From the NCBI RefSeq assembly GCF_028369105.1, contig NZ_JAQNDO010000001.1, forward strand, positions 11,688,501 to 11,752,500: a stretch of DNA of 64,000 nt. The letters run 5' to 3'. A program made the translations under genes and the position numbers. Within the stretch, counting starts at the first letter, position 1, and each line of letters opens with the position of its first letter. The notes under the pieces are model-generated. The model made no database searches and was not told the DNA's origin. It saw only the letters and a list, made by a program, of their open reading frames with translations. The DNA comes from Polyangium mundeleinium. Lineage in GTDB: Bacteria > Myxococcota_A > Polyangia > Polyangiales > Polyangiaceae. Shown here one piece after another: positions 18,265-25,678 of the stretch.

Positions 18265-19050
18265 ATGGATTCCCCTCGAGAAGCGCTCCTTTCGCGGCTC
18301 GGCCTGAGCGGCGAGTTGCCTCATCTGGAGGAGGCGCTCACGCACCCGAGCTTCTCGAACGAGCAACGCAAGGGCGCATGCGCCGACAACCAGCGGCTCG
18401 AGTTCCTCGGCGACGCGGTGCTCGGGCTCTGCGTGGCCGAGCTCCTCATGCAGCGCTTTCCAGGCGCGGACGAAGGCGAGCTCTCGCGGATGCGCGCGGT
18501 CCTGGTGAACCCGAACCCGCTCGCCGCATGGGCGAGGAGCGTCGAGCTCGGCGCGGCGCTCCGGCTCGGTCGAGGCGCGCAAGCCGCAGGCGAGCGCGAC
18601 CGCACGAACGTGCTCGCGGACGCGGTCGAGGCGATGATGGGCGCGATCTACCTCGATCGCGGGCTCGACGCGGCGCGGCTCTTCGTGCACGCGGTGATCG
18701 CCGAGCCGCTCGCGCGCCTCACGGAGGGCCTGCAGCGCACGCGAGATCCGAAGAGCGAGCTGCAGGAGCGTGTGCAGGCCACGGGCGGCCCCTCGCCCCG
18801 CTACCGCGTCGTACGCATCGAAGGACCGCCGCATCACCGGGACTTCACGGTCGTCGTGGAGATCGACGAGCGAGTCGTGGGCGAAGGCCAGGGCCGTTCG
18901 AAAAAGCTCGCGGAGCAGGAGGCCGCGCGGGCCGCGATCTTGAGCTTGTGGTCAGGTGACGCGAACGTCGAGGAGGCGGTATCTTCGGGATCGAACGAGT
19001 CCGAGGTTCGTCCGTCCAATGGAGCCCTCCCGCGGACGGAGGACGCCTGA
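18265..19050 (+). CDS. rnc: ribonuclease III
   Basis: A 261-residue RNase III. The signature NQRLEFLGDAVLGL gives Glu46 and Asp50, and LADAVEAMMGAIYLDRG gives Asp119 and Glu122, the four residues that hold the catalytic magnesium ions. A double-stranded RNA-binding domain follows from about residue 160 (DPKSELQERVQATGG ... GRSKKLAEQEAARAAI). The last 35 residues are an acidic/Ser-rich tail beyond the usual end. It processes rRNA precursors and structured mRNAs. A GTG one codon upstream (18262) is an equally open start. Confidence 0.95.
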   Translation: MDSPREALLSRLGLSGELPHLEEALTHPSFSNEQRKGACADNQRLEFLGDAVLGLCVAELLMQRFPGADEGELSRMRAVLVNPNPLAAWARSVELGAALRLGRGAQAAGERDRTNVLADAVEAMMGAIYLDRGLDAARLFVHAVIAEPLARLTEGLQRTRDPKSELQERVQATGGPSPRYRVVRIEGPPHHRDFTVVVEIDERVVGEGQGRSKKLAEQEAARAAILSLWSGDANVEEAVSSGSNESEVRPSNGALPRTEDA

Positions 19051-19073
19051 GACTTTCGAGGAGGTTTTCGAAG

Positions 19074-19490
19074 ATGCGCCGGATCGCGCTCGCTGTGCTC
19101 GTGACGCTCGCGCTGGTCTTCACCGTGCTGCCCGCGTGGGCCGGCAGTTACCTCGACCGCGCCGCGCTTCTGCTCGACGAGGCGCGCAAGGAAGGGGACA
19201 TGCTCCAGCCCCGTACGTTCGACAAGGAGCTCGTCCTCGTGGTGAAGGCGCTCGCGGAGGCGCGCGCGCGTGTCGGCAGCAAGATGGAGGTGCCCGCGGC
19301 CGTGACGAAGGCGCACCCGCACCTCTTGCTCGTGCTCGCGAACTACGAGCGCGCGGCGTCCGCGGCCGAGGACGGGAACTTCAAGAAGTTCATGGAGCAC
19401 CTCAACGCCGCGCGTGACGAGGACCGGAACTTCCGCGCGATCCTGAAAGAGCTCGGCTACGCGCTGCCGGACGTGAACGCGAAAAAATGA
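19074..19490 (+). CDS. small secreted helical protein, unknown function
   Basis: A 138-residue precursor with a clear signal peptide (MRRIALAVLVTLALVFTVLP then AWA, cleavage expected before GSYLDRA). An AGGAGG-like sequence lies just before the ATG. The mature part is helical and charged (LLLDEARKEGD, KALAEARARVGSK, NFKKFMEHLNAARDEDRN) without Cys or catalytic motifs. I recognise no family. It starts 23 bases after rnc and ends at a strong terminator, so it could be the last gene of the phhB-rnc unit. Confidence 0.65.
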   Translation: MRRIALAVLVTLALVFTVLPAWAGSYLDRAALLLDEARKEGDMLQPRTFDKELVLVVKALAEARARVGSKMEVPAAVTKAHPHLLLVLANYERAASAAEDGNFKKFMEHLNAARDEDRNFRAILKELGYALPDVNAKK

Positions 19491-19513
19491 ACGCCGCGCA
19501 GGCCTGAAAACGA

Positions 19514-19543
19514 AACGGGCCGCCTCGATCGAGGTGGCCCGTT
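19514..19543. terminator. bidirectional intrinsic terminator between convergent genes
   Basis: A 14-base-pair stem (one G-U pair) AACGGGCCGCCTCG / CGAGGTGGCCCGTT with a 2-base loop, flanked by T-rich bases on the plus strand and, read in reverse, on the minus strand. It sits between the convergent stops at 19490 and 19568. Confidence 0.8.
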
Positions 19544-19567
19544 TTCGTTCGTGGTCGTCGCTCGTGC

Positions 19568-20728
19568 CTAGAGGACGAGGCCGATGTCGAAGGCGAGCGT
19601 GTATTGCCGGGGCATGCCGTCGAACTTGTTCACCTTGGTATCCGCGGCGTCGTTCGGATCCGGCGTGAAGACCTGCGAATCCTCGTCCTGGTTCGCCTCC
19701 TGCGGATCGATGACGTCGGTGACGAAGTGCGCACCGATGCGGATCATCTGGAAGCGGAGCTGCAAGCCCGCGTCGATGCGGTGGCGCGTCATGCGCACCG
19801 GATCGAACACGGCCGTGTTGTTGAAGTCCGCGCTCGTACCCGCGCCGCAGACGGGCTGGCCATCGCGGTAGGGCTTGCTGGGATCGGGCGTGGCCGGCGA
19901 GTTGCCGCCCTGGTAGCCGCAGTAGTTCAGCGCGTCGGTGTTCGGCGTAAGATCGATGAGGCCCGAGTCGCCGAAGATGCGGAGGAACGAGTAACCGACG
20001 TACGGCGTGAGCACGACGCTGCCCGCGATCGGGATCGGCTTCGAGAGCTGCGCATCCGCGGCCGCGACCGTGAGCTGAAACTCGGGGTTGCCCGTGAGGG
20101 TCGTGACCGAGCCGCCGACCGCGATGTCCGGGAAGATCGCGGGGATGCCCGTGCGGAAACCTTCGAGCAGCGCGATACGCACGTCGGCGCCGAGGATGCC
20201 GATGTTCGAGTTCGCCATGAACCCGATCTTCGTGCCGAGCTCCATGCCGAGGATGCCGAGCGGCAACGAGAGCGGCGCGAAGCCGTACCGGGTCTTCATC
20301 GAGAAGACCTGGAGGAAGTCGTCGGGGCCGGTGTTGCGCGTGGAGAAGAGCTTGTTGTTCGGGTCCTGCTTGCCTTGCGTCCCGAGCGCCCAGTACTGCG
20401 AGTCCGACGAGATGTTCGTGAACGCGCCCTCGAACGCGAGATCGAACCCGCCGTAGCCGGTCGTCCGCGCCGGATGCATCGCCGTCGGCGCGAGCGCGAA
20501 GCCCCACTCGCCGATGAGCTTCGCGAACGCGAGATCGTCTGTGCCGCAACGGGAGTAGCCCGACTGCGGGTTGTAGTAGAGGCCGCCGTTTCCGCCCGGC
20601 GCGCGGCAACTCTCGTCCGTCACGAGGCGCGCGAGGGCCGGGTCCATCGTGTCCGCCTGTGCCTGGCGAGGCACTGCCACAGCCGCGACGAGCGCGGCAG
20701 CCGCCGCGATCCACCCGAATCGACGCAT
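19568..20728 (-). CDS. outer-membrane beta-barrel-like protein
   Basis: A 386-residue precursor with a signal peptide (MRRFGWIAAAAALVAAVAVP ... AQA). The mature part is rich in Gly, aromatic and alternating beta residues (YGGFDLAFEGAFTNIS, VLTPYVGYSFLRIF, IDAGLQLRFQMIRIGAHFVT) and ends FDIGLVL, consistent with an outer-membrane barrel. Four Cys and a Pro/Asp-rich loop (NSPATPDPSKPYRDGQPVC) suggest long surface loops. No transport class can be named. It ends at the shared terminator and starts about 100 bases from the divergent trmL. Confidence 0.68.
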   Translation of the reverse strand: MRRFGWIAAAAALVAAVAVPRQAQADTMDPALARLVTDESCRAPGGNGGLYYNPQSGYSRCGTDDLAFAKLIGEWGFALAPTAMHPARTTGYGGFDLAFEGAFTNISSDSQYWALGTQGKQDPNNKLFSTRNTGPDDFLQVFSMKTRYGFAPLSLPLGILGMELGTKIGFMANSNIGILGADVRIALLEGFRTGIPAIFPDIAVGGSVTTLTGNPEFQLTVAAADAQLSKPIPIAGSVVLTPYVGYSFLRIFGDSGLIDLTPNTDALNYCGYQGGNSPATPDPSKPYRDGQPVCGAGTSADFNNTAVFDPVRMTRHRIDAGLQLRFQMIRIGAHFVTDVIDPQEANQDEDSQVFTPDPNDAADTKVNKFDGMPRQYTLAFDIGLVL

Positions 20729-20832
20729 ACCAGGATCTCCGAGGCGCGAGGCTACGGTGGGGGCCGCTTTCCCGTCAAGGTCTCTGAGGGCGGAAGCTTG
20801 TGCCTGGGGCGCATGGGGCTAGAAAGACGCCC

Positions 20833-21351
20833 GTGGCCAAGGACCAGCGCCCTCGCCTCCGCGCAAAACCGCTCGACCAGCCCCTCCACGTCGTGCTGAT
20901 CGACCCCGAAATCCCGCAGAACACCGGCAGCATCGCCCGGCTCACGGCCGCCACGAAGAGCAAGCTGCACCTCGTCGGCAAGCTCGGCTTCCGCATCGAC
21001 GAGCACTCCGTCCGCCGCGCCGGCGTCGACTACTGGCACCTCGTCGAGCTCGAACAACACGTTGACTTCGAGCAGTTCCGCGCGCGCTTGCCGGCCCCGC
21101 GGCTCTGCCTCTTCAGCGCCGTGGCCACGAAGAGTTACCTCGACGCGGGCTACAAGCCCGGCGACGCGCTCGTGTTCGGCAAGGAGAGCAAGGGCCTCGA
21201 CGACGCGCTGCTCGAGCGCTTCCCCGATGACGTCTACGGCATCCCGACCCTCGGGCCCGTGCGCTCGCTGAACCTGGCGAACGCGGTGGGCATCGTGCTC
21301 TACGAGGCGCTGCGGCAGATCGGCGCGCTCTCGCAGACGACGCTCGGATGA
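20833..21351 (+). CDS. trmL: tRNA (cytidine/uridine-34 2'-O)-methyltransferase
   Basis: 172 residues from a GTG at 20833; an in-frame start at 20800 adds eleven residues unlike the family. SPOUT-fold motifs run through it: VLIDPEIPQNTGSIARL, RRAGVDYW, LVFGKESKGLDDALL and GPVRSLNLANAVGIVLYEA, which make the knotted SAM site. TrmL methylates the wobble ribose of leucine tRNAs in the cytosol. Length and motif order match the family closely. It is followed at once by a lipoprotein gene that overlaps its stop by an upstream ATG, so the two may be co-transcribed. Confidence 0.92.
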   Translation: MAKDQRPRLRAKPLDQPLHVVLIDPEIPQNTGSIARLTAATKSKLHLVGKLGFRIDEHSVRRAGVDYWHLVELEQHVDFEQFRARLPAPRLCLFSAVATKSYLDAGYKPGDALVFGKESKGLDDALLERFPDDVYGIPTLGPVRSLNLANAVGIVLYEALRQIGALSQTTLG

Positions 21352-21407
21352 GGCCAGGCCGCGCCTTTACGCGCCCCGACGCACGCGCTACGCCCGGAGC
21401 CCGCTCG

Positions 21408-21881
21408 ATGCCGAAGCCTCTCTCCGCACGCCTCGCCGCGACCCTGCTCGCCGCGACCCTGCTCGTCACGGCCGCGGGCTGCAACCGGCGCCCCGCGAAC
21501 GCATCGCCCGACGGCGCCGTGCGCGAGCTCGTCGAGCGGCTGCGGCTCGTGAACGGCGACCCGGCCGCGGCGAAGTCTGCGTTCGAGCTGCTCTCGAAGC
21601 GCGCGCGCACGAACCTCGCCGAGCGAGCCCAGCGCTACAGCGCGGCGAGCGGCAAGACGATCGCGCCCGAGGCGATGATCGTGCCCTCGCGCTTCGTCGT
21701 GCGTTTCGAGCCGCAGCGGTATGCGGCGCAGATCTCCGGCAACCACGCGCTCGTCGAGATCATCGGCCTCGGGCCGGGGGATCACGCGCAGGTCGCGTGC
21801 GTGTTCGAGGACGAAGCATGGCGCGTGGATCTCCCGTTTCCCCCGCTGCCGCCCGTGCAGGTTCGTCCGGGAAATAATTAA
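21408..21881 (+). CDS. small lipoprotein, unknown function
   Basis: 157 residues from the ATG at 21408, where a signal peptide with lipobox (LLVTAAGC) begins; the longer ORF from 21348 has no protein-like sequence. The mature domain (VRELVERLRLVNGDPAAAK ... VFEDEAWRVDLPFPPLPPV) has an alpha then beta layout reminiscent of NTF2/DUF4878-like lipoproteins, but I claim no family. It follows trmL on the same strand. A minus-strand terminator stands immediately after it. Confidence 0.65.
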   Translation: MPKPLSARLAATLLAATLLVTAAGCNRRPANASPDGAVRELVERLRLVNGDPAAAKSAFELLSKRARTNLAERAQRYSAASGKTIAPEAMIVPSRFVVRFEPQRYAAQISGNHALVEIIGLGPGDHAQVACVFEDEAWRVDLPFPPLPPVQVRPGNN

Positions 21882-21886
21882 AAAAG

Positions 21887-21924
21887 CCGAAGGGCCGATT
21901 CCTGCTGGAATCGGCCCTCTTCGG
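21887..21924 (-). terminator. intrinsic terminator of cdnL
   Basis: A 16-base-pair stem CCGAAGGGCCGATTCC with loop TGCT and a 2-base bulge. Read on the minus strand it is followed by GGCTTTTTTAATTATTT. It lies 48 bases after the cdnL stop. Confidence 0.85.
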
Positions 21925-21972
21925 GGAACCGGGCGGGGACCCCAAACCCCCTTGCCCGCGCGGTTCTACGGT

Positions 21973-22479
21973 TCAGTTGGCGAGAAAGATCGCCTCGATC
22001 TCGGTCTTCACCTGCTCCTCGGTTTGACCGCGCGCGATCGCGATCTCCTTCACGATCAGCGAGCGCGCCGTGTCGAGCATGCGGCGCTCGCCGAAGGAGA
22101 GCTGCTTGTCCGTCTTCAGACGGTAGAGATCACGCAGAACCTCGGCGACGTCGTAAATCGAGCCCGTCTTGATCTTGTCCATGAAACCGCGGTAACGGCG
22201 GTTCCAGGTCTGGTTGTCGAACGCGATCGTGCGCTCGCGCAGGATATCGAAGATCTCGCGGATCTCCTGCTCCGAGATCACCTGACGGAGCCCGACGGCG
22301 CTGGCGTTGGAAACCGGCACCATGATCTTGCGGTCGGTGTCGAGGATACGGAGAACGTAGAAGCGCTGGCGGTTCCCGGCGATGTCTTTCTCTTCGATGT
22401 TGACGACCTCGGCCACGCCCTGGGCCGGATAAACCGCCTTGTCGCCTACCTTGAACTGGATCTCCGAACGAGCCTGCAT
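21973..22479 (-). CDS. cdnL: CdnL/CarD-family RNA polymerase-binding transcription factor
   Basis: 168 residues, the size of CdnL. It has the N-terminal Tudor-like RNA polymerase beta-binding domain (FKVGDKAVYPAQGVAEV ... YVLRILDTDRKIMVPV) and a C-terminal helical DNA-interacting domain with the conserved Trp (NQTWNRRYRGFMDKIKTG, Trp92). It lacks the HMGA-like tail of myxococcal CarD, so CdnL is the better name. In Myxococcus CdnL is essential and stabilises open complexes at rRNA and other sigma-A promoters. AAAGGAG precedes the ATG. The gene is monocistronic here, with its own promoter, long leader and terminator. Confidence 0.94.
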   Translation of the reverse strand: MQARSEIQFKVGDKAVYPAQGVAEVVNIEEKDIAGNRQRFYVLRILDTDRKIMVPVSNASAVGLRQVISEQEIREIFDILRERTIAFDNQTWNRRYRGFMDKIKTGSIYDVAEVLRDLYRLKTDKQLSFGERRMLDTARSLIVKEIAIARGQTEEQVKTEIEAIFLAN

Positions 22480-22790
22480 ACTGTCTCCTTTGCCTACCGC
22501 CCCGCCGCTACGATCCCGTGTCCCCGCTGGGCCGAGCGATCTGATCGCTCGAGGTCGGCCAGGAACCGTTGGATCTGGGGTCTCATTCCGAAGAGCCGAG
22601 CGCCGCCGCGAAGACCACGATAAGGGCCTGGGGGATGCGGGAGATCGCAGAGCGCTGCGGGTTCGGTCACCATCGAAGACACCGCGGGGGAGCTGACGGT
22701 GGAAGGGGTTTCGGGGTTGTTGAGAGAAGTCCCCTCACGTCTCGAGGTCTCGACGCCTCGGTGAGGGGTTAGTTTGCGCCAGGCGCGCGC
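22480..22790 (-). other. long 5' leader of cdnL
   Basis: About 300 bases lie between the predicted start point near 22784 and the cdnL ATG, with no gene I can support on either strand. CCCCTCAC at 22731-22738 pairs with GTGAGGGG at 22761-22768, with a further imperfect CTCGAGG/CCTCG-type pairing inside, giving a hairpin close to the 5' end of the transcript. No known riboswitch fold is evident. Confidence 0.4.
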
Positions 22791-22819
22791 ACTCTAGTTA
22801 GAACGCCGGGATCTGTCAA
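22791..22819 (-). promoter_or_regulatory. sigma-70 (sigma-A) promoter of cdnL
   Basis: On the minus strand, TTGACA (22819-22814) and TAGAGT (22796-22791) are spaced by exactly 17 bases. The -35 is perfect and the -10 is good. This is the only strong promoter pattern I see upstream of cdnL. Confidence 0.65.
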
Positions 22820-22922
22820 CCGAATTGGCGCGACCCGGCATGCTTCCATACAGTTATGGCAACGGTCCGGTGAAACGGCAACGGACACGCGCATGGTCGG
22901 GCGGGAGAGCGAGCGATCGCCG

Positions 22923-23873
22923 TTACGAAAGGCGCCCTTCTGCCAGCCTCCGCGCGAGCCCCCAACGCACGCCCCGATCCGACACCACGAGCTCGACAGT
23001 GGATTCCACGGCGGGCGTGTGCAGCGCACGCGCCTCCGAGGCCCACGCGAGCACCTCCGCGACGAGAACCCCACCCGCGACGATCACGTCCGCACGCTCC
23101 GGCTTGATCGTCTGCAAGGTCCGCCGCTCCACGAGCGGCATGGTCGCGAGCGAACCCACGGCGCGGACGACCTCGTCCTGCGAGAGACGCGCGCCATGCA
23201 CGCGGGAAGCGTCGTACGGGAAGACGTCCCGTGCATAGGACGCGAGCGTCGTCACCGTGCCGGCCACGCCGACGAGCGCGCCGCTCGGCGAGAAGCCCGT
23301 GCGCTCGAGTGATGCGCGCACGTCCGCCCGCACCGCTTCGAGCTCCGCCGCCGTCGGCGGGTCGCTCTTCACGTGCCGCTCCGTGAGCCGCACGCTGCCG
23401 ATGTCGAGGCTCGTCGCGCGCGCGAGCCCTCCGGCCGCGTCCCCCGTCACGATCTCCGTGCTGCCGCCTCCGACGTCGAAGACCGTGACGGGCCCCGAGA
23501 GGCCAAGCCCCGAGAGCGCGCCCTCGAAGGTGAGCTCTGCCTCCTCGCGCCCCGACACGACACGCGGCTCCACGCCGAGCCGCGCCTTCGCCTCCGCGCG
23601 GAATGCGTCGCCGCCGCTCGCGTCGCGCATCGCGCTCGTGCCCACGGCGGCGATCTTCGAGGCGCCGGCTGCGCGAAGCTCCTCGCCGTACTTCGCGAGG
23701 CAGTCGAGCGTACGCGTCACGGCCTCGGGCGCGAGCTTCCGCGTCGCGTCGACGCCCTGCCCGAGGCGCGTGATCGTGGCGCGCTCGACGATCGGCACGA
23801 GATCGTCGCCCCGCTGCTCGACGACCAGCAAAAGGACGGAGTTCGTGCCGATGTCGATCGCGGCGAATCGCAT
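22923..23873 (-). CDS. Ppx/GppA-family exopolyphosphatase / pppGpp phosphatase
   Basis: 316 residues from the ATG at 23873, directly before AAIDIGTNSVLLLVVE, the first phosphate-binding loop. The second signature FDVGGGSTEIVTGD, SAMRDASGG and GVAGTVTTLASYA complete the ASKHA-fold active site. Such enzymes release phosphate from polyphosphate or from pppGpp. The short form lacks the C-terminal HD-like domain of long Ppx proteins, so it is the GppA/short-Ppx type. The substrate cannot be fixed from sequence. It is preceded 41 bases upstream by the OmpA-type gene on the same strand. Confidence 0.9.
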   Translation of the reverse strand: MRFAAIDIGTNSVLLLVVEQRGDDLVPIVERATITRLGQGVDATRKLAPEAVTRTLDCLAKYGEELRAAGASKIAAVGTSAMRDASGGDAFRAEAKARLGVEPRVVSGREEAELTFEGALSGLGLSGPVTVFDVGGGSTEIVTGDAAGGLARATSLDIGSVRLTERHVKSDPPTAAELEAVRADVRASLERTGFSPSGALVGVAGTVTTLASYARDVFPYDASRVHGARLSQDEVVRAVGSLATMPLVERRTLQTIKPERADVIVAGGVLVAEVLAWASEARALHTPAVESTVELVVSDRGVRWGLARRLAEGRLS

Positions 23874-23914
23874 GGAGCTCAAATGGTTGGGGGTCGAAGG
23901 AACGGACGCTCGGC

Positions 23915-24739
23915 TCAGTTCGCGAGCGTCTTCAGGTCGAGCATCTCCTCGACGTTCGGCAGGACCACGAGCTCGCAACGGCGGTTCGCGAGCTTGTTCT
24001 CGGGCGTGTCGTTCGGCTTCACCGGGTCGGTGTCGCCGTAGCCCGCGGCGCTCCAGCGCGCGGGGCTCAGACCGCCGCCGTTCTTCTCGGGCGTCTCGAT
24101 GAGGAACGCGAGCACCTCACGCGCGCGCATCACGCTGAGGCCCCAGTTGTCCTTGAAGCGACCGCCCGCGAGTTTGTCGCTGTCGGTGTGACCGGCGACC
24201 TGGAACGAGCGCTGCGACAGGGCCGAGTCATTGCGCACGACCTCGGCGACCTTGAGCAGGATGTCCTGCCCGTCCTTCTTCAGCGTCTCCTTGCCCGGAT
24301 CGAAGAGCACGTCGCCCGGGAGCTGGATGACCATGCGGTTGTTGCGCACGGTCACGTTGAGCCCGAGCTTCGTGAGGGCCTGGAGCTTCTCGCGCAGCGT
24401 CTCGAAGCGCTTCTTGATCGCCTCGAGCTGCTCGGCGCGGCGGCGGTACTCCTCGAGGGCCTTCGATTGCTCCTCGAGGTTCGCGTTGAGCTTCGAGATA
24501 TCGACGCCGGCGTTCTTGAGCTGCTGCTTGAGCTGCTCGATCTGCGCCTTCGCGTCGTCGAGCTCGCTGCGGGCCTTCTTGTTTTGCCTCTCCTGATCGG
24601 AGAGCTGGCCCTTCAGGGCCTCGATTTCACGGACTTTGGCTTGCATCTCCTCCTCGGAGTAGCCGCACCCGGTAGCGCCCGTGAAGGCGAAGAGCGCGGA
24701 TCCGAGCAGGAGCCATGAGGTCGTGCGACGCATCGACAT
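23915..24739 (-). CDS. OmpA-family peptidoglycan-binding lipoprotein with coiled coil
   Basis: 274 residues from the ATG at 24739. The lipobox is at GATGC near residue 25. Residues about 28-120 are a long coiled coil (EIEALKGQLSDQERQNKKAR, LKQQLKNAGVDISKLNANLE). Residues about 130-270 are an OmpA C-terminal domain: VLFDPGKETLKKDGQ, the peptidoglycan-contact segment FQVAGHTDSDKL and DNWGLSVMRAREVLAFLI. It should tether an envelope to the cell wall by the DAP-binding Asp and Arg in these motifs. The layout is like the MotB/Pal class without a membrane helix. Confidence 0.88.
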   Translation of the reverse strand: MSMRRTTSWLLLGSALFAFTGATGCGYSEEEMQAKVREIEALKGQLSDQERQNKKARSELDDAKAQIEQLKQQLKNAGVDISKLNANLEEQSKALEEYRRRAEQLEAIKKRFETLREKLQALTKLGLNVTVRNNRMVIQLPGDVLFDPGKETLKKDGQDILLKVAEVVRNDSALSQRSFQVAGHTDSDKLAGGRFKDNWGLSVMRAREVLAFLIETPEKNGGGLSPARWSAAGYGDTDPVKPNDTPENKLANRRCELVVLPNVEEMLDLKTLAN

Positions 24740-25010
24740 CCTGTCCTCCTGGACGCTTGACGAACGTCCGGACCGTAGCCGAGGTCCTACGCGTCGCACA
24801 AGGGGAGACATGCCCCGCGGGGGTCGATGCATGAATCGTAGATCATGTCAATAGACGACGTTTGGCGACGAAAGGGGAGGTTGTAGGCGCTTGGGATCGC
24901 GAGGGACACCACACCCCATCTGTTCCTGCGTTCCGCCCCCTCGCAATGCTTGCAGAGCGATCTCCCTTCAACCGAAGGGGTACATCAGAGCAGGCCTTGC
25001 AAGAATTTCC

Positions 25011-25039
25011 TTGACCGTCACCATGCGTGGCAATATACG
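25011..25039 (+). promoter_or_regulatory. sigma-70 promoter of the histone H1-like gene
   Basis: TTGACC (25011-25016) and TATACG (25034-25039) are 17 bases apart. The start point would be near 25046, giving a leader of about 70 bases with an AGGAGGG ribosome site at 25104-25110. The other roughly 270 bases between this promoter and the divergent gene at 24739 show nothing else. Confidence 0.55.
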
Positions 25040-25117
25040 TCGTGCAACATCTGTTGTCTCGGGGCTCGCGACTCAGGTAAGAGCGAGAGCGAGGCGGCCA
25101 ATCAGGAGGGTCTACAG

Positions 25118-25459
25118 ATGGCTGCGAAGAAGACTGCGAAGAAGCCCGCGAAGAAGGCGACCAAGAAGGCCACCAAGCCGGCCGCCACGAAGGCAACGAA
25201 GGCCGCCAAGAAGCCGGCGAAGAAGGCTGCCGCGAAGAAGACGGCCGCCAAGCGCGCCCCCGCGAAGAAGACGGCCGCCAAGCGCGCCCCCGCGAAGAAG
25301 CGCGCCGCCGCCACGACGAAGCGCACGGCGAAGAAGGCCACGAAGCGCGCGCCGGCCAAGAAGTCGGCCGCTCCACGGGGCCGCGCCGCCGCCAAGCCCG
25401 CTGCTCCGAAGTCCGCGCCCGCTCCCGCGCCCGCCGCGTCGAGCGACGACGAGGAATAG
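25118..25459 (+). CDS. histone H1-like Lys/Ala-rich DNA-binding protein
   Basis: 113 residues from the ATG at 25118, placed 7 bases after a near-perfect Shine-Dalgarno AGGAGGG. The sequence is almost wholly Lys, Ala, Thr, Pro and Arg in AAKK/KKPAKKA/KRAPAKK units, the composition of eukaryotic H1 tails and of bacterial H1-like proteins (HctA/AlgP type). It ends in an acidic SSDDEE. A 30-base unit is exactly duplicated at 25231-25260 and 25261-25290. It should bind DNA without sequence preference and compact the nucleoid; in myxobacteria such proteins could serve in sporulation, which is inference. Confidence 0.85.
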   Translation: MAAKKTAKKPAKKATKKATKPAATKATKAAKKPAKKAAAKKTAAKRAPAKKTAAKRAPAKKRAAATTKRTAKKATKRAPAKKSAAPRGRAAAKPAAPKSAPAPAPAASSDDEE

Positions 25460-25498
25460 GCCCAGCAGCTAGCCCGCAAGCTCTTCGCAGCCGTCCCG

Positions 25499-25521
25499 GA
25501 GGCGGACTTCGAGTCCGCCTC
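25499..25521. terminator. perfect hairpin after the H1-like gene
   Basis: GAGGCGGACT (25499-25508), loop TCG, AGTCCGCCTC (25512-25521). It lies 40 bases after the stop codon. There is no T-run, so it may be an RNA 3'-end stabiliser or a weak terminator. Confidence 0.45.
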
Positions 25522-25611
25522 GCGGGCGTCGGGGCCTCGACGAAGATCGAGGGATGATGTGCCCCGAACCAGCTTGGATCCGCGGCGTTAGGGACATCGA
25601 AGAGCCTCGAC

Positions 25612-25651
25612 CGAATGGACGTCGGAAGACCGCACGTCCATTCGTGTTTTT
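25612..25651 (+). terminator. intrinsic terminator upstream of the MFS gene
   Basis: CGAATGGACGT (25612-25622) pairs perfectly with ACGTCCATTCG (25634-25644), followed by TGTTTTTG. The 11-base-pair stem and T-run read on the plus strand. It would end the H1-like transcript and insulate the transporter gene, which begins 28 bases later. Confidence 0.8.
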
Positions 25652-25678
25652 GTGCGCCTCTTTCCGTAGTCTCGTCCC

